From: Mangifera indica
Lineage: Eukaryota > Streptophyta > Magnoliopsida > Sapindales > Anacardiaceae
Length of the DNA: 64,000 bases
Reading direction: 5' to 3'
NCBI RefSeq assembly: GCF_011075055.1
Contig: NC_058153.1
Location: forward strand, 806,001 to 870,000
Part shown: positions 1 through 12,400 of the stretch, one piece after another
How positions within the stretch are numbered: position 1 is the first letter of the stretch
Layout: each line of letters starts with the position of its first letter
Translations under genes and position numbers: made by a program
Notes under the pieces: model-generated
What the model saw: the letters and a program-made list of their open reading frames with translations, nothing else
Database searches by the model: none
What the model was told of the DNA's origin: nothing

Positions 1-177
1 CAGCAACTCGAATATGTAGTGTCATTCTGTAAACACAGAACCACATAAAAATCTAAAATCACCGCGATCTAGTCATTGACAGAAAGACCAAGTCTCGGTG
101 ATCTAATAATCGATAAAGACTTGAGTCAAATTTTCTGGGTTGTATCACCCTTCGTCTAATTAAGTCGTAAGCCAACC

Positions 178-3100
178 TCAGAAGGCATACCGATAAATGG
201 CATCGGCTACACCGTCTTCATCGTTGCTAGCACCAATTACATTAGCAACAGCTTTTGCCTTCTCAGATCCATTACTGAGAGCAACACCCAGTGAAGCCAG
301 TTCAAGCATCTCGTTATCATTCTCACCATCACCAATTGCCATTATCTGAAAAAGATCAACAGAGATGAAATTAATATTTCAGTCAAAGTTGGGCCACCTA
401 AGCATCATTATAAATTCAATAAGTTCAATATTCAAGAAACGAAACAAAATATTAGTTAATAAATGTATGATGGACGATCCTTTATCAATTGGTTATAACC
501 ATGCCAAAACTTTCTGATTCGAATACTTAAAATCAGGTGGCGATCAATTTTTTCCTATATTGGAGAACTAGAAGATAATATTATCGAGCAATGTCAGCAG
601 GATTAATTAGCTCAATTTCAGGTAAAGCTATATCAAACTAGTGCAGAAACATATAACCATTTTAAGGGTGCTACTCTAAAAAGGCATCCTGATCGAATTG
701 TTGTTTGTTTGTTTTGAATCAAATAAAAAGCAGAAACACAACAATAAAACATGGAGACCTGCCAGCGATTGTATCAGCCCATACCTCCTTTGCAGAGACA
801 CTCAAATGATCAAGCAGCAACCTTACCCCACTTCCCTTTGAGGTCCCAGGGGGTACAATTTCAAGCATGTCTGGAACGGCTTGAACAACATTGGCACGCT
901 CCCTAGCAGCTTCTGACCAGTACGGTCTTATGGTAGAAGATACTCCCTCGGCAGTGTCTAAAAAGATTAGCTTCTGCAAATTCAAAAGAAATGCCATGTT
1001 GAAAGCCAACATCAGAAGGAAAGATTGCACATTAACTTGAGCGACTTGCATTGTACAAGCACACACATCAGAGAAACAGAATATATGCCAATATTTGATC
1101 TAATAACAAATAAAATAAGAAAATGCAGGAGACTTTCCATTTGTGATGCATAAGAAATTAGTAATCTATGGAGCACTTGGCAAAAGATTACACTTAAATT
1201 ATAAGATTGATATCATTATAACTCTCAATAAAAGTCACCAAAAAAAAAAAATACGCGACATAGAGGTCAGAGCTATTTCCCAAACACTTAAATGTGACCA
1301 GTATACTTCTTTTCCACTATGGCGTGCTTAAATTAAAATAATATAATAACAACTGAGAATTCTTGCAGTCAACTTTTCTATTTGTTTTCTCAATGTGATC
1401 TTATACCTGTATGTCAGCAGCAGCCAAGAGATGTTCAATGGAAGGCATGATCTCGGCCTGTAAAAATTTTTCATGCAAAGTTATTAGATAAGAAGAAAGA
1501 ATTATCATATGGGCGAAAGACAATCAACATATTAGTTACCTTAGGCTCATGATATATAGTATGCAGTGTGTCAACGAGTGGATGATCAAATAGTGTTAAG
1601 CAACGGTGCTCGCTGAATGCGATAACAGGAATCTTATGCTCCCAAGAGTAGTGAAATGCCTGCATTTTAAGTTAAGAGCTCACAAACCACAGCATGGAGA
1701 GGTGTTCTTTCAGTTTAAGCAAAAGGAATAAAGAATCCTGATCTAATGCCTTGATGGTTAAGAACGATCTACCATTTCATCTGTGAAACACAATGCCAAT
1801 GCTAGACAGAAGATAATCATACAGGTTTATGATATATCTTTGGAGGACTGATAGAAAACAGATCCCTGTAAATGAATAATGGATGTATGACATATATATC
1901 TTCCTTGGAAAGAGGACATATGTTGATTGCATTATACAGTAGAAGGAATGCAATTGTGGTTGAAGACAGTACAATCTAGTTACAATTTTCCCAACTCATA
2001 TATCTTCCTTGGAAGGCAGACATGAGTTGATTGAATATACAGTGGAAGGAATGCAATTGTGGTTTAGAAGACAGTACACTCTAGTTACTATTTTTCCCTA
2101 CTTGAAGAAAGTTCTACCGAAACTCAAAATCACCTCATTCTTCTGCTATTTGAGCTAAACCCAAAAACAGTCCCATGCAGAAGTCATTTATGGTTAAGAT
2201 TAATGCAGAAGCTTGTGGCTCAAAGAAACAACACTTTGTTTGTATTTAACACACTGAACCAATCACATTAGGAGTCCAGATGCCAATATCAATATGGTTT
2301 GGCATAACTGGCATAGAAGTAGCCAGGGGCCACGACTGCTAACATGATACAGAAAGAAATTCTGTCAGCAGGACAAAATGGCAAAACCTCGATCCATGGA
2401 AAATATACACATGTAATTGAACTTTTCTTTCTTCTCTCTCTATCTCTCTTTTGTTAATTTTTTGATTATGTGTATTGTACAACATCAAAAACAGTTTAAA
2501 GTTAATCCAAATGAGAAATTCCTAACATCCAAGTACAACCAGATTACCTCTTTGCAGACATCTGGATCTAAATCTCTTCTGAAAATTTCCCGACCCTGTC
2601 TACCATAAACAAGCAATCCCTGAAATCAAGCAGATGGAACCAATAAGACAAAACATTTTGTGATGTTGCAGAATACTCATGCAAAGTAATATATGTTATG
2701 TAGATCTCAAATAGCAAAACACATATATAAAACCAGTATGAGTCCACGAATTAAAAGTCTAGGTCCCAACAATCTATTTTTCCAATATTTACAAATTACA
2801 ACTTCGAGAATATGGAAAATATCCAGTGCCCGCTTAAAGAGAAGCAACATGCTGAAAAAGTCAACAAAGTCAGAAAGAAAAACCTGTAAGAAAACCCCTG
2901 GAGAGAACTCCGAAATAATGCCATCTCTACCAGCCAAGTCAACCCTCTTCAAAACATTTAGCACAGCTGGACGAGTCTGTTTTAGAAAAAACATCCCAAA
3001 TAAATTTCCATAGCATAAACATGTACTTCTAAAATGATCTCTTAATGGCCCCTGCAAGAAATAAGCAAATATAATTTCATCTGCTCTTACTTTTCCAGTG

Positions 3101-4861
3101 GCTATCACCACCTTTACACCCCTTGACAATGCCTCCTTCAATGCTTTAGCATTTGCAAATGAAATTTGACTTTCACTGTTCAAAAGTGTACCTTGCATTT
3201 GAATAGAGAATAAATCATTACAAATTTTAGGAAAAATGAAGAAGGTTTCAAAGACAATGTAGGTGCAATCCTACCATCCATATCGCAGAAGATATAACTG
3301 AACTTTGGTTTATAGAATCGGAGACTTCCTTCTTTCTTCCTGTCTTTTCACACTTTATATGTCAGATTAGCTCACTGCCAATATATATGTGGCCATTACA
3401 CATTCAATATGAATAAAGTCAGTATGCATCAAATGAGAAGATCTATGGGATATAATTACCATCCGACTGCTCAATATGAAGATTTGCATTAGTTTCAGAA
3501 TCATATGCACTCTGTATCAATCCTTTTCCCTTCCACCCAAGACTCTTCAAAAGAGATTCTTCCTCCTTCTCCATTTCTGCTTCGGCCTCCTCACTAATCT
3601 CATGATCAAAACCCAAAAGATGTAACAGCCCATGAACCTGCAAATGTTAGAGCAATTAAGAAACCCACTTTATACATTGCCTACCACACACAAGTATTAT
3701 TCTTGAAAGGCCAAAACCAAAAAAAAAAAAAAAAACACTATTGATCTACTTGAACATGCCCATTACTTAATTCCATTTGATTCTTCACAGCTATGGAATA
3801 TCTCAGACCAAGAGATACGATTCCCCAAAAATCAAGCAATTATGTATATCCACTGTCTATAAGGTATAAACTACATGCATACAGAGACAAGTCACCTAAC
3901 ATCAGCTACAAACTGAAAATGTAGAAGCTACCGAATAAAACAATTTTCAAACCAACCATGAGGATGCGTATTTCATCAAGAAGTGAATGCCCTCTTTCCT
4001 CAGCTTGTCTTGCAGCCGTTTCAACTGAAATTACAATGTCACCTAACATCAGCTACAAAGGAAGAAAAGTAAATCAGGTCAGAAAGTTGCCACCGAAAAC
4101 AATGCTTAACGAGTAGAAAGAAATCTTACAACTGGAAGTTCTAGTTCAGGAACATGCTGTGACATGGAGAGAACATCAGTAGCATGGTCCTCGTCCCTCC
4201 ATTCTTTGTTAAGCTTACGAATAAAATCATCATTACAAAGGAGTATAGACAACTCAATACTTTCGAAACCACCCAAGTCTTTTATAGAAGTGTCTCTTGT
4301 TTTGTACTTTGAATCATTCAAACCATCAAAGGCCGACTTCATCAACATCGGCGCATTCAGTCGAAGCAGTTCTGCTATATTCTGTAACAGATTCATATCA
4401 TTAATTAAAAAAAACATTTTGCGCGCCAAATGTTTGTAGAAAAGCAATACAAATAATACAGATTAAAAAATAAACAAATAAATAAATACCGAGATTTCAG
4501 GGTCATCAGGCAGCTCGTTTTCAATGCAAATACTAACGTCGAGCTCCAATTCTTTTTCTTTACTCTTGGTGGCGCGTCTCTTTACTTTCCGGTACTCTCT
4601 CCTCTCGGCGAAGATCTTGACGGATGGTTTAAACAGCTTCTCATATTTTCCGGTACATAGCGCGTGGAATTTCCGTCCAAATACGGAGGATTTGGAGAAA
4701 GATGGGGTGGGAAAGGGCTTGGTGTTGTAAGGAGAGAGAGAGATGGTGGAAGAAGAGAGAAGTAAAGGCTTGGCGATAGGGAACCGCGTAACGATACGCG
4801 CCATAGGAGAAGTGGTGGAGGAAGGGAGAGAGCGGAGGAGAGGAGAGAGGCGAGGGAACAT
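178..4861 (-). CDS. YbeY endoribonuclease / HAD hydrolase fusion protein, copy A
   Basis: Twelve exons (minus strand): 4490-4861, 4130-4381, 3957-4052, 3460-3637, 3275-3343, 3091-3191, 2884-2976, 2548-2619, 1540-1659, 1407-1457, 785-973, 178-345. All introns are GT-AG and the frame is continuous, giving 586 residues, close to Arabidopsis At2g25870. The first ~110 residues are Ser/Thr/Arg-rich, which suggests an organellar transit peptide. The YbeY zinc motif HGLLHLLGFDH (HxxxHxxxxxH) is at 242-252; YbeY proteins are RNases acting in rRNA maturation. The C-terminal half is a Cof-type HAD phosphatase: motif I DMDGT at 320-324, ATGK as motif II, a Lys in GTSKGSG, and GDGEND at 536-541. The substrate of the HAD half is unknown. 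A second possible start is the Met at 4804. Its near twin lies at 9445-14126. Confidence 0.93.
1893..2098. repeat. Degenerate ~100-bp tandem repeat in a YbeY-HAD intron
   Basis: Two adjacent units begin with the same words (atatcttccttgg) and continue through gaaggaatgcaattgtggtt and aagacagtaca, each about 100 bases long. They differ by several substitutions and small indels. They lie in the long intron between exons 8 and 9. The same pair occurs in copy B at about 11160-11365, so this internal duplication is older than the 9.26-kb duplication. Confidence 0.8.
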
Positions 4862-5641
4862 GTATGTCTTGTTGAAAACAAGAAATGCTGCTGAAGGCGT
4901 TGATAGTAACAGTGACTTTCGAACAAGGAGAGGTTTAAGCGTTGGAGCCTCTTAATTTGGGCTTAGATTAGTGGCACTGGCAAGGTCATAATTATGAAGC
5001 CCAGAAGCCAATTGTAAATAACTTTTTGAGGTGAATCTGCTCTGGTTTTGATTAGTTGTGAAATCCGGAGTAATGGTAAATGGAATATATTCTTTTATTA
5101 TATATTTTTACAATAAAGTATATATAATTTAAGGATGTAAATAATATATTATTATATAATTAATAAATAAAAAATATATAAATAATATTGTTTATATCTT
5201 TTAAAATTTGGAATAGGGCATTAAGAAATGCTTTTTTTTTAAATCTTTTTTTTTTTTATTAACAGACGCTGAATAATTTGTTCTTTTATAGTATTTTAAC
5301 CATGCTAGTTTGCAAATTATAGAAAGAAGCATTAGCTGAAAATTTGAGTTGTCAAGATGTTAAGAAGAACACAATGAAATCACATATTTCCAATCCCTTT
5401 TGTTGCATCTTTGGGATCTGGCATGCTTAAATATGTGCCATTCAGGTTTAAATTTTATATGAGCTTGCTGCATCGCCAATTGCAGGACTCATCTGTGGGC
5501 AAAATAAAGTGCAGTGCAAAACAACTGAAGTCAAAAATTGAGATCTACAGATGCATTAACAAGAAATATATATATATAGAACACAAACTGGAAGCCATAA
5601 CAGGACTCATTCTAAAGCAACATTCAAAATCTTATGGCAAT
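4862..5641. other. Intergenic spacer between YbeY-HAD A (5' end) and HSL3 A (3' end)
   Basis: Both neighbours are on the minus strand, so this spacer holds the YbeY-HAD promoter and 5' UTR near 4862-5000 and the HSL3 3' UTR and terminator near 5400-5641. The middle (about 5080-5290) is very AT-rich with long T runs. The corresponding spacer in copy B shows several substitutions and a 6-base deletion. The identity between the copies changes near this spacer. No gene seen. Confidence 0.6.
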
Positions 5642-8600
5642 TTATACAAGACTCTCATTTCCTTCGCCATCTGTTACCTTCTTACTGCGCTTGTAACCGT
5701 AAAGATAGTTAGCAGTGCCAAGAAGAGGAGCAGTATCAACCTTACTTTCTGTCTTTCTCCCTCGAGAATTTTCCGTAGGATCACAGCGACGAAGAATCTC
5801 CAAAACGTCTTTCATCGAAGGCCTATCGTTTGGTGAGGTGCTTGTACAGATAAGTCCAAGTTTGTATACAGTGGTCATTTGTTCCAGGCAATCTGCTTCA
5901 TTTATCTCTGGGTCAAAAACCTCCATGATAGGCTTTTCTTCTGCATAATGTCTCCATGCCCATTCTGCAAGGTTTGAATACTCATCTCCTTTGTTAGGTT
6001 CTTTTCCTGTCACCAACTCCAGGAGGACAACTCCAAAGCTGTAAATATCAATCTTCTCATTCACTTTTGTTGTGTAAGCATACTCTGCAATGAAATCAAA
6101 GAATTGTGTTAAAAGCTGATGTTACATGAAAATTTGGTCAACTATCAAGATATTATCTGTTTTAGACATATAGGTAAACTAGTCCAGTCTAGATTTGTTT
6201 AGGCATGTTATCAGTTTGTGAATGATTCTTACCTGGAGCAAGATAACCAAAAGAGCCAGCAACTGCAGACATTGTGTGAGGCTCTCCTTGCTTAGCCAAC
6301 ATCTTAGCCAGTCCAAAATCTGCAATTTTTGCTTTGAATTCAGAGTCTAACAAAATATTGCTAGACTTTACGTCTCGGTGAATAATCTGTGGAGAGCAGT
6401 CGTGGTGCATATAGCATAGACCTTGTGCAGCTCCAATGGCAATCTGCAGTCTTGTTGGCCAATCCAGAGCAACATGATGGACCGAATTTGTCCCTGATGA
6501 TATGGAACTTCTCTTGGATGCATGAAGCCATCTATCCAGGCTTTGGTTCTCCATGTACTCATACACAAGAAGCTTTTTATTCTCACTTGAAATACAGCAC
6601 CACAACTTAACTATATTTGAATGCCTAATTCTGCCCAATATTTCAATTTCAGCAATAAACTCTTTTTCCAGCTTTTCATCCAGTTTTCTGCTGTTCCAGA
6701 TCCTTTTAACGGCAACAAATTCACCCGAATGGTTAATGGAAATTCGGTACACCTTTCCTGAGCCCCCACTTCCAATCACATTACTTTCTGTCAGATTTGA
6801 CAAAATGTTTGCTTCTGTGAAACCCAGTCTATGGAATGAGGTGAGCTTCCATGTTGCAAGATCTTGCTTTCGCTTTTTATTTTGGAAGTCTCTGACCACA
6901 AACAAACCCAATAAAATAGCAACCAAGAGAACAAAGAATGCCAGAGTTAAAGCCATAGCTAGGTATTTGGGCGAAATTTGGCCAGAGGCCCGTATATTGG
7001 TGTTACAACTTGGAAAATTTAGAACTGGAGTATCAACACAAAGATTGGAGTTGTTTAAGAAACTGTCTTCATATGCAAGGTTATTGAGCTCCTGGGGGAT
7101 CATTCCTGAGAGTTTGTTGGAGGACAGGTTTAGAAGGGGAAGCCTCAAGTTACCCAATTCAGGTGGGATTCCACCTGAAAATTGGTTCCCTGATAGATCT
7201 AAATAAAGCAAGTCAGGCAAAGATCCCCATGCTGCAGGAATTTCACCTGAAAGTTCATTTCTGGAAAGATTCAAAGTAGTAAGTGTCTGCCAGGAGATTA
7301 TATGGGAAGGCAGTGTACTTGAAAGTTGATTACCATCAAGCAGTAGAGTAGTAAGCTGAGAAAGACTAGTCAGCTCAACCGGAATTTCGCCTGAGAAGAG
7401 ATTGTTGCTTGCCTTAAAAACAACCATATTTTTCCAGGAAGCAACGCCAGCAGGAATTTGACCTGAAAATCTGTTGTTACTGATTTCCAATCTTGTCAAA
7501 TTCCGTGCCAATTCGCTCGGTAATTCACCTGAAAAAGCATTGCTGTTCAGTATCAAGCTTGACAGACTGAAAGTTGTCCAAATGCCCGGAGGAAGCTCAC
7601 TGGAGAACTGGTTGTCATAAAGCTGGACTGTTCGCAAAGTGCTACAATTTCCAAGCGATTCTGGCACCTCTCCACTAAGATTGTTAGAGAAAGCAACAAC
7701 TCCTGTCAAAACACCTGCAGCACATAAATTTTGAGGCAGTTGACCACTGAATTGATTAAAAGACACCTCAAATGCTTGAAGCTTTGAATGAAGGCCTAGT
7801 TCTGGTGGCAATACTCCACTCAAATTGTTTTTAAATACACGAAAACCTGTCAGTGAAGGCATTAGGCCTATACTTGCAGGCAACTGCCCAGAAAACTGAT
7901 TTGAAAAGAGATTAAACAGTTGCAAATACTGCAACTTCCCAAAGTCATCTGGTATGGAACCGGTCAAATTATTCGTAGAAAGATCAAGCTCAACCAAATT
8001 TCGACCTTCAAACGAATTTGCCAGCTTCCCAGATAGTCTATTACTGAAGAGATACAAGGATGTTAAGTTCTTCAACGAAAACAACCCACCAGGAATAGGA
8101 CCCGTCAGACTGTTTAAGGACAAAGACAGGATTTCAAGACTCGTGAGATTGGTGAGAGACTCCGGGATTTCGCCCATCAAGTTTGCAGCAGCAATCCACA
8201 AAGTCTTCAACTTCTTTAACTTCCCGAATTCGACTGGAATACTTGCAGGCACAAACTTTTCATTATACGCCATACCCAGGACTTCTAGATTGGATAAGTC
8301 TCCAATTTCTTTCGGAAACGTGCCATTGAACTGATTTTGATAAAGATACAGCGTCTGCAACTCCGACAAGCGGCCTATACTGGAAGGAATATCGCCGGAA
8401 AAGTTGTTGGCCCCAACATTGAAGAATCTGAGAGCCGAAAGTCGGTCGATATTGCTCAGTATCGGACCCACGAAGAAATTCTGAGACAGGTCCAGGATCT
8501 GTAGTCTCGTGCAGTTCAGGATATCGGGAAACCCTCCGGGGATGTTGTTGTAGGAAACGTCCAGGGAGGTTAAGTTTTTCAGGTTGCATATTGTTGGTGG

Positions 8601-8858
8601 GATTTCTTTGGTGATAATTTTGTTCTTGAGCGAAACTCCGGTGACCGAGTTATCGGTGCAGGTGATACCCGGCCAGTCACAAGGTGATGACGTGGCGTTC
8701 CAGGACGTAAGAGATGGTGGATTGCCCAGTTGTTGCTTGAGGTTGAGGAGGACGGTTTGTTCTTCTGTGTTTGGAATTTGAGAAATTACTTGGAAGGGTA
8801 CAGAGATTAGAAGGAGAGTGAGTAGTAGCACTGGATATGGGAAGGGTAATTTAGGCAT
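5642..8858 (-). CDS. HSL3: HSL3-type LRR receptor-like kinase (subfamily XI), copy A
   Basis: Two exons, 6233-8858 and 5642-6084, joined in phase 1 at APE-YAYTTKVNEK of the activation segment; 1022 residues. Domain order: signal peptide 1-26, LRR N-cap with paired Cys (SSPCDWPGITC), about 20 LRRs, transmembrane segment about 632-655, then a kinase domain. Kinase motifs are complete: GSGGSG loop near 695, VAVKR Lys near 715, HRDVKSSN near 826, DFGLA near 845. It resembles Arabidopsis At5g25930 (HSL3/NUT), reported receptor for CTNIP/SCREW peptides at the plasma membrane, more than HAESA or HSL1. Against copy B it differs at 36 residues, 26 of them in the ectodomain. Several changes break LRR consensus here, for example GPIL for GPIP and SGKLA for SGELP. 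Regulation is not evident from the sequence. Confidence 0.93.
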
Positions 8859-9444
8859 TTTAGATAGTTCCAGCCCGTTTCTTCGGTTGAGTTTTTGCGG
8901 GGACCTAGTGCAAGCTGGATATGAAATTTAGTTAGCGGAAGAGAGTGAGCGCGCTTATAATAACGTTGGTTTTGGGAAATCAAAATGGGGCTAGAAATGA
9001 ATAGAATTACAGGATTGTCACTTATGAATAGTCAAATTTGGTGTTATCATCCCAGTCAAAGCATAGTAATTGATTCACTCTAATTGGTACGGTAATGGAT
9101 CCTATCGGATTGAAATAGGACAAATTTGATGTGATCTATTATGTGACAAGATCAATGGGGGAATCTTGTAAGTTATATCGATTTACATCCATGAGGATGT
9201 TTATCATTCTGTAAACATCCTCATGGATGTAAATCGATATAACTTACAAGATTGAAAAACAATCAATCAGCAACTCGAATATGTAGTGTCATTCTGTAAA
9301 CACAGAACCACATAAAAATCTAAAATCACCGCGATCTAGTCATTGACAGAAAGACCAAGTCTCGGTGATCTAATAATCGATAAAGACTTGAGTCAAATTT
9401 TCTGGGTTGTATCACCCTTCGTCTAATTAAGTCGTAAGCCAACC
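8859..9444. other. HSL3 A upstream region and duplication junction
   Basis: 8859 to about 9204 is the upstream/promoter region of HSL3 A and matches 18118-18463 in copy B with scattered substitutions. 9205-9267 is a 63-bp segment absent from the end of copy B. It contains the right arm of a perfect inverted repeat. From 9268 copy B begins, with 177 bases before the YbeY-HAD stop codon. Confidence 0.8.
9162..9253. repeat. Perfect 42-bp inverted repeat at the tandem-duplication junction
   Basis: Left arm 9162-9203 and right arm 9212-9253 are exact reverse complements, separated by the 8-base spacer tcattctg. The left arm is the natural end of copy A. The matching end of copy B (18422-18462) has one arm only, with two substitutions. 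The spacer plus the first arm bases (tcattctgtaaaca) also occurs near the start of the unit, at about 9287, which suggests microhomology at a template switch. Confidence 0.95.
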
Positions 9445-12400
9445 TCAGAAGGCATACCGATAAATGGCATCGGCTACACCGTCTTCATCGTTGCTAGCAC
9501 CAATTACATTAGCAACAGCTTTTGCCTTCTCAGATCCATTACTGAGAGCAACACCCAGTGAAGCCAGTTCAAGCATCTCGTTATCATTCTCACCATCACC
9601 AATTGCCATTATCTGAAAAAGATCAACAGAGATGAAATTAATATTTCAGTCAAAGTTGGGCCACCTAAGCATCATTATAAATTCAATAAGTTCAATATTC
9701 AAGAAACGAAACAAAATATTAGTTAATAAATGTATGATGGACGATCCTTTATCAATTGGTTATAACCATGCCAAAACTTTCTGATTCGAATACTTAAAAT
9801 CAGGTGGCGATCAATTTTTTCCTATATTGGAGAACTAGAAGATAATATTATCGAGCAATGTCAGCAGGATTAATTAGCTCAATTTCAGGTAAAGCTATAT
9901 CAAACTAGTGCAGAAACATATAACCATTTTAAGGGTGCTACTCTAAAAAGGCATCCTGATCGAATTGTTGTTTGTTTGTTTTGAATCAAATAAAAAGCAG
10001 AAACACAACAATAAAACATGGAGACCTGCCAGCGATTGTATCAGCCCATACCTCCTTTGCAGAGACACTCAAATGATCAAGCAGCAACCTTACCCCACTT
10101 CCCTTTGAGGTCCCAGGGGGTACAATTTCAAGCATGTCTGGAACGGCTTGAACAACATTGGCACGCTCCCTAGCAGCTTCTGACCAGTACGGTCTTATGG
10201 TAGAAGATACTCCCTCGGCAGTGTCTAAAAAGATTAGCTTCTGCAAATTCAAAAGAAATGCCATGTTGAAAGCCAACATCAGAAGGAAAGATTGCACATT
10301 AACTTGAGCGACTTGCATTGTACAAGCACACACATCAGAGAAACAGAATATATGCCAATATTTGATCTAATAACAAATAAAATAAGAAAATGCAGGAGAC
10401 TTTCCATTTGTGATGCATAAGAAATTAGTAATCTATGGAGCACTTGGCAAAAGATTACACTTAAATTATAAGATTGATATCATTATAACTCTCAATAAAA
10501 GTCACCAAAAAAAAAAAATACGCGACATAGAGGTCAGAGCTATTTCCCAAACACTTAAATGTGACCAGTATACTTCTTTTCCACTATGGCGTGCTTAAAT
10601 TAAAATAATATAATAACAACTGAGAATTCTTGCAGTCAACTTTTCTATTTGTTTTCTCAATGTGATCTTATACCTGTATGTCAGCAGCAGCCAAGAGATG
10701 TTCAATGGAAGGCATGATCTCGGCCTGTAAAAATTTTTCATGCAAAGTTATTAGATAAGAAGAAAGAATTATCATATGGGCGAAAGACAATCAACATATT
10801 AGTTACCTTAGGCTCATGATATATAGTATGCAGTGTGTCAACGAGTGGATGATCAAATAGTGTTAAGCAACGGTGCTCGCTGAATGCGATAACAGGAATC
10901 TTATGCTCCCAAGAGTAGTGAAATGCCTGCATTTTAAGTTAAGAGCTCACAAACCACAGCATGGAGAGGTGTTCTTTCAGTTTAAGCAAAAGGAATAAAG
11001 AATCCTGATCTAATGCCTTGATGGTTAAGAACGATCTACCATTTCATCTGTGAAACACAATGCCAATGCTAGACAGAAGATAATCATACAGGTTTATGAT
11101 ATATCTTTGGAGGACTGATAGAAAACAGATCCCTGTAAATGAATAATGGATGTATGACATATATATCTTCCTTGGAAAGAGGACATATGTTGATTGCATT
11201 ATACAGTAGAAGGAATGCAATTGTGGTTGAAGACAGTACAATCTAGTTACAATTTTCCCAACTCATATATCTTCCTTGGAAGGCAGACATGAGTTGATTG
11301 AATATACAGTGGAAGGAATGCAATTGTGGTTTAGAAGACAGTACACTCTAGTTACTATTTTTCCCTACTTGAAGAAAGTTCTACCGAAACTCAAAATCAC
11401 CTCATTCTTCTGCTATTTGAGCTAAACCCAAAAACAGTCCCATGCAGAAGTCATTTATGGTTAAGATTAATGCAGAAGCTTGTGGCTCAAAGAAACAACA
11501 CTTTGTTTGTATTTAACACACTGAACCAATCACATTAGGAGTCCAGATGCCAATATCAATATGGTTTGGCATAACTGGCATAGAAGTAGCCAGGGGCCAC
11601 GACTGCTAACATGATACAGAAAGAAATTCTGTCAGCAGGACAAAATGGCAAAACCTCGATCCATGGAAAATATACACATGTAATTGAACTTTTCTTTCTT
11701 CTCTCTCTATCTCTCTTTTGTTAATTTTTTGATTATGTGTATTGTACAACATCAAAAACAGTTTAAAGTTAATCCAAATGAGAAATTCCTAACATCCAAG
11801 TACAACCAGATTACCTCTTTGCAGACATCTGGATCTAAATCTCTTCTGAAAATTTCCCGACCCTGTCTACCATAAACAAGCAATCCCTGAAATCAAGCAG
11901 ATGGAACCAATAAGACAAAACATTTTGTGATGTTGCAGAATACTCATGCAAAGTAATATATGTTATGTAGATCTCAAATAGCAAAACACATATAAAACCA
12001 GTATGAGTCCACGAATTAAAAGTCTAGGTCCCAACAATCTATTTTTCCAATATTTACAAATTACAACTTCGAGAATATGGAAAATATCCAGTGCCCGCTT
12101 AAAGAGAAGCAACATGCTGAAAAAGTCAACAAAGTCAGAAAGAAAAACCTGTAAGAAAACCCCTGGAGAGAACTCCGAAATAATGCCATCTCTACCAGCC
12201 AAGTCAACCCTCTTCAAAACATTTAGCACAGCTGGACGAGTCTGTTTTAGAAAAAACATCCCAAATAAATTTCCATAGCATAAACATGTACTTCTAAAAT
12301 GATCTCTTAATGGCCCCTGCAAGAAATAAGCAAATATAATTTCATCTGCTCTTACTTTTCCAGTGGCTATCACCACCTTTACACCCCTTGACAATGCCTC

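Larger units (their letters stand above)
1..9204. repeat. Tandem duplication, copy A (9.26-kb two-gene unit)
   Basis: Direct repeat of 9268-18463 at an offset of 9267 bases at the left end, falling to 9265 and then 9259 through small deletions in copy B. The left limit lies outside the window. The right limit is 9204, where homology with copy B (18463) stops. Each copy contains a YbeY-HAD gene and an HSL3-type receptor gene, both on the minus strand. From 1 to about 4640 the copies match essentially base for base, including homopolymer lengths, apart from one 2-base deletion in an intron. Beyond that, substitutions appear regularly. It could be a real tandem duplication or an unpurged haplotype duplication in the assembly. 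Confidence 0.97.

Noticed and set aside
4582..4926. Pro/Ser/Leu-rich minus-strand frame overlapping YbeY-HAD exon 1
   Set aside because: It is a +1 shadow of exon 1. Only the frame starting at 4861 joins correctly to exon 2 (DPEIS-NIAELL).
7954..8334. Plus-strand open frames of 126 and 217 residues inside the HSL3 exons (also at 6553-7206, 15812-16465, 17213-17593)
   Set aside because: They are antisense shadows of the LRR/kinase coding frame. They appear in both copies at the same offsets and show no family features.
9162..9253. Inverted repeat read as a MITE or terminator hairpin
   Set aside because: There is no target-site duplication, the left arm is native copy A sequence, and the end of copy B lacks the second arm. 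A rearrangement scar explains it better.
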